64,000 bases of DNA, from NCBI GenBank assembly GCA_964035545.1, contig OZ037768.1:19199700-19263699 (forward strand), read 5' to 3'. A program made the translations under genes and the position numbers. The notes beneath the pieces were generated by a model. The model had not been told where the DNA came from. It saw only the letters and a program-made list of their open reading frames with translations, and did not search any database. Source of the DNA: Bugula neritina. Lineage: Eukaryota > Bryozoa > Gymnolaemata > Cheilostomatida > Bugulidae. Below are positions 59,401-64,000 of the stretch, piece after piece; within the stretch, counting starts at the first letter, position 1, and every line of letters starts with the position of its first letter.

Positions 59401-62400
59401 ACTCAACTTCCCGGATTCTACTTTATTGACATTAACCTACTACCTACAAAACGCCTTGAAATTTAGCTAATAAATTATGTATTTTGTGATTTTTTTTAAA
59501 TGTACAATGTTATGTATAAAATACAATCAGTTTATATATATATATAGGCCTACATATCTTTTACTACTTAGTATTACAGTGTAAAAAGCAGTTCAGGGTT
59601 AACAATTTAATTAATTGGCCCTAACAGTAATTATGTATAATACAGATTTGCAGATGCTTTAAATGAACCCAAAAAGCTGATGTTGTTAAACAGTGTACAA
59701 AATAGTCACCTCATATCAGCCAGACATGCTTAGTCATTACCTAGCATTAAAATCATATTATGAATGCAGTCAAGTTTTGATATGCATCCCTATTATTGAT
59801 AGTTTGTGAACCAGCAATTAAATATCAAGAAGCAATATTACTAACCAATGTGCTGGTTAAAGAGTTTCAAGTTGTAGTTATAGTATCAAACTATTATAAT
59901 GGCATAAAAACTATCAGTTAAAACATCTTATTAATATTTACTACAGGAATACATATTATAGGTGTGCTAAAAATCTGGTAGAAGCATCAATTATTTTAGA
60001 TGTTTTGGATTTAGTATCTCTGTACTATAATGTAATATACAGAACATCAGGTGCTGTCTCCACAGTGCATTGATGGCACTAATGAATATTAATACATGCA
60101 GGCAGTGTTGGTAATGATTTATTGAAATAGGAGTTTAAAAACTGTTTAAACAACAATGAAAAGCCTGAGATTAGTCCAAGGAGAGGGGTATTTCAATCTA
60201 GCAGATGAGCAATATAGATGCGAAAGTCTTGCCTAAAAATCATTATTTTTATATCTAGTCATTAATTTCTTGCAATAGATCTATTTCACTATTGAGAAGA
60301 ACAAAATTAGCTAGTAAACACTGTAATAGAGTCAAGGCACTTTGGCAGTGCTAATTTAAAATAAACCTGGGATAGTCGAATAGCAGAAGTACTTTTTGAT
60401 GCATAATATAATTATGTAGCCTACAGCTTAAGATTTTGCAATACTGTGTTTTCAGTGCGATATTAATTTCAATAGCTACATTAAAATAATGTACAATTCT
60501 AGCAAGTGATGCAAAATCTTCTAAGATGCTATGACTGTAGCAGTTTGCTACTAGTCTCAAGTAACAAACCAAATAGCCTTTCTTTGTGCCATCATCCAAA
60601 TGCCAAACAAATAACTCATTCACTCTGTAACAACAAGGTGGTCTCCCAAGTAGATTGTTAGACATTTCAGGCATTAATAACCAAAAGCTTTTCACTTTGG
60701 CATAATTGTATAGTTACCCAGCTAAATAAATAATGTATTCATGGTATTGTAATTCCAAGCCATGCATTTATCTGTGAATGCAGCTAAGTATTTAATACGG
60801 CCATATATTTATGTACTATGTAGCAATGCCTAATGTAGCTGTCAAGCTTCTACTTATACTCATTTTACTGATGCTTTACTTCTGATTACATGATTACAAA
60901 CATAGCAGTTCAAACAAAATTATTTTAGATAGGAATAAATATAATGCTCCTAGCAAATGTTGTAAAACTATTTTCCAAAAACATATACTTTGCAAACAAA
61001 CTTTTCAGAAAGTTATAATGCATTTATCATATTATTGTTTCATTTAAAAGTTATAATGATAGAATATTATACTTAAAACACACTCAAATTTTTAGATTCT
61101 TGTAATATTGTTAAACAAGAGTTAACAGTAAGATTGGCTGTAGAGTAGAATGTTTAGCTGTTTGTACTGAAGCTAACAAGTAACTGGCATTAAAAAGAGA
61201 TGTAGATAAAAAGTGACAGAATAACAACTGGCTTGTATATTGGTAGTGCAAAAAGCTGTATATAACAGTTTAAACAAATACCCATTAGAATAAATGGTAA
61301 CCCAGTACTTAAAATGTGGTATGTCATAATACATATTTGTGGTGTATTGACTAGGCTAGATCAACACATAGCACTATATAATTGCTTTAGTATTTACAAT
61401 TAGTTTGTGGTCTGGTGGGATTTGTTGATAGCCATTGTCTTTATTAACATAACAGTTTCATAAAATTAGCAGTTTTCCTTATTCACCTAGTTAATTTTTA
61501 AGATTTATGTACAATATTTACATATTAGGATATAAAAAATATCTTCAACCAGTGAATATCAAAATAATGATTAAAGACATATTTTACGTCATATTTTTGT
61601 GGCAATCTAAATAATAAGCTGGTCTAAATTGTACTTGTGCAAACAGAACCAGCTCATGAATATATGTTGTCTTTTTTTAACTTGACAGTTAATCTAATAT
61701 GGATGTGTATTTTATACTTGCTTTTGTGTTTAAGGTGATAAAATTGCACTGGTAAGGTAAATAAACATTGCTTGTTTGGCATGCTTTTGCGTGGCATTGC
61801 ATATTATGCTAAACTAATGGCCAGTTTTGCAGTAGCTTCACCATAACCTTCAAAAGAATGCAAATATCATCTAATTATTGTAAGCTTTTTAAGTTAATTT
61901 GTCTAGCTATAAACACATGTAAAACTATTAGGCTATTCCAATTTCACGATATACATAGCTCTATAATTCTGAAAAACTGCTAGGTAGAGTGGAAATTAAA
62001 CATGATCTATTCATTGCTAAAGTATTACAGCTATGAATAATATATATGTGATTACCTGAGTGATATCACAATCTTCACTTGCTAAGTTAGTTTAAATACA
62101 GGAAAAAAAATTAATCTGGAGAAAGATTATATATGAGAAGCTGTTTTTGTAATAATTTCCTGCTCTAGGGTGATTTAGAAGAATTGTTTTAATGCAAAAC
62201 TTTTGCATACATGAGTTGAATAAAATCATTGAGAGTTTTATGAAGGTCTATTTGTGTATAGGTAGCCCTAATGCATGTCACAACTCAAGTTTTTAGATTT
62301 TATGTAATTTGTGGTGCAAAGTTGCAAATAAAAACCTTATTTTAATAATACTTAGACATATGCAAGCAATAAAGATAATGAAAAAAATGCTATAGTTGCT

Positions 62401-64000
62401 AATTAGCTAATATTACTTGCATATGATGCAAATATTTGTATGCATGCATGTTTAGTTTATTAGCATTGGTTAGATATAATTGAATATATAGATTTGATGT
62501 GGAAATTGAAGATAATCAATATGTTGTGTTCTATATACAACAACAGTTTTTACATTGGTTTGTTAATTACTTCATAAATCATTTATTACTTCATGCAATA
62601 TTTGTTCCTGCAATTTTGCAGAGTGGCAAAATGCATTTCAAAGACATATATTAAGTGATTCTAATTATACTAGAATTTTCAAACCAAGAATTTTTGGGGA
62701 GTTTTCTTCTTCCTAAGACATATGTGGCAATTGAACACATAATAAGTTGTGGGCTACAACTCCTTTATATAACCTTGCAAGAAATTATGCAGCCATTTAA
62801 ATAGAAAAGGAATTATTGAATTTATTTATTCAACATTATTAGTATTTTATAAATATTTGTTGCATTTAATTAATGAGCATAAAATTTGTTTTACAAATAC
62901 TGTAATTAACAGCATGGTAAAAATATATTATATATACTTGTATATATTTTGTATTGTATTAGATTTAGGCTACATTGCTAATTAAAATGAGTTAATGGCT
63001 AAGTTTAAATATCTTCGACTTATAGATTACATTTTTATGTGCTATAAAAATTTAACTCGTTTGTTACGACATTTCTCCATGCATAAAAGCAAAACTTACG
63101 GCAAGAAATCCTTAGCTAGAAAGATAAATAATAATTTACTTTAATTACATCAAAAGCTAATATCAGCAAGCATTCTATAAATAATGGGAATTTACCTAGT
63201 GTAATTTTTCTTAAACTAGCTAAGCTTGCTTGGTACTTTAATAAGTTTATTGGCATAGTGTATTATGTTATACTTATATATTTTTAAGACTTTAAGGAAA
63301 ATGATGTTTTAGCTGCGTTATTCCTAATGCAAGCCTTATAAATTTACAATATATACTAAAATATTATATTTTTAATTAGAAAGAAAACAAATTACTTTCA
63401 TAAACTTATAATTATTGCATTCTGTTATTGTTAATTGCTAGAATAACAAATTGAACACGGCATATGCTTCCCTAACCAGATGCTTTTAAACGGATTAAAA
63501 ATAATTTGTCAATTTCTAATTATGAGGAACAAACTCCTCAGTAGTTTCTACATTTGCGCATGATTTTATCAAGATAGGCTTGCTTTTGTGTCAACCTGTA
63601 GCCAGTGCAACTATACTTTATGTAACGAGTAAAACAGACTCATTTCAAAGTACACAGTCTAAAGGGTAGGAATTACTACAAAGAAAAGTGCCGGTTAAAA
63701 GTTAATTATAATTGGAAATAAGGTGAAATATCAGTCAGAAATTAAAAAGTGTCAACTAAAAAGGTGTATTGTTATTTCTTTTTGGCTTAATGAAAATGTT
63801 TTTTGAGGAAGAAGTACGAGAAACATCTAGGAGGGGTTCATATCCACCACTGGCGACTACCTGTTTATTGATGAAGAACTATCCAATGACAGTACAGTAT
63901 TATGGTCTTTTGCCTTATAATTGGCTTTGATTTTTTTATGTCTAATTACGAGATACTAAACAGATGCAAAGTATGTTGTGCATAGGCAGTTTTTTTATGT
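59401..64000. other. Right flank without recognised genes
   Basis: AT-rich sequence with no repeat arrays longer than a few units and no exon with good splice signals. The longest frame is 60695-60351 (minus), 114 codons, unsupported by motif or splice site. Confidence 0.45.

Overview
This window is AT-rich animal nuclear DNA with small exons, GT-AG introns, tRNA-derived SINEs, a decayed non-LTR retrotransposon and many micro- and minisatellites. Nothing is prokaryotic. The gene content, plus a retroelement and SINE style I associate with molluscs and related phyla, suggests a lophotrochozoan invertebrate, perhaps a mollusc. That placement is inference; nothing in the sequence names the species.

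Layout. 1-2832: no gene recognised. 3578-28802 (minus): a complete YTHDC2 gene (R3H, DEIH-box helicase, ankyrin insert, HA2/OB, YTH). I traced 30 coding exons in phase to a 1414-residue protein. 16635-18883 (plus): a separate four-exon gene of 363 residues, nested on the opposite strand inside the 5.1-kb intron 14 of YTHDC2. 28813-32878: AT-rich spacer with cryptic simple sequence. 32879-37394 and 38529-43257 (both plus): two six-exon genes for small four-pass membrane proteins. They share exon order and all intron phases and are almost certainly a tandem duplication. 43258-47239: spacer with one SINE. 47240-48605 (minus): three phase-compatible exon-like segments that may be the 3' end of an unrecognised gene. 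48606-53520: long low-complexity island. 53690-56450 (minus): decayed non-LTR retrotransposon with YVDD reverse transcriptase and a PD-type endonuclease-like region. 57400-59400 (plus): scattered exon-like fragments I could not join. 59400-64000: nothing recognised.

How it fits together. YTHDC2 is an RNA helicase and m6A reader known in other animals for germline and meiotic control. The nested gene is independent of it in strand and splicing, but the two transcripts are antisense to each other across the intron. The membrane-protein pair looks like a small local family. Points most worth a second look: a YTH pocket with one cage Trp changed to Phe and altered RNA-contact positions, the nested gene, inverted SINEs flanking exons of the first membrane-protein gene, and a 33-bp intronic minisatellite that repeats a perfect 5' splice-site hexamer eight times just downstream of a real donor.
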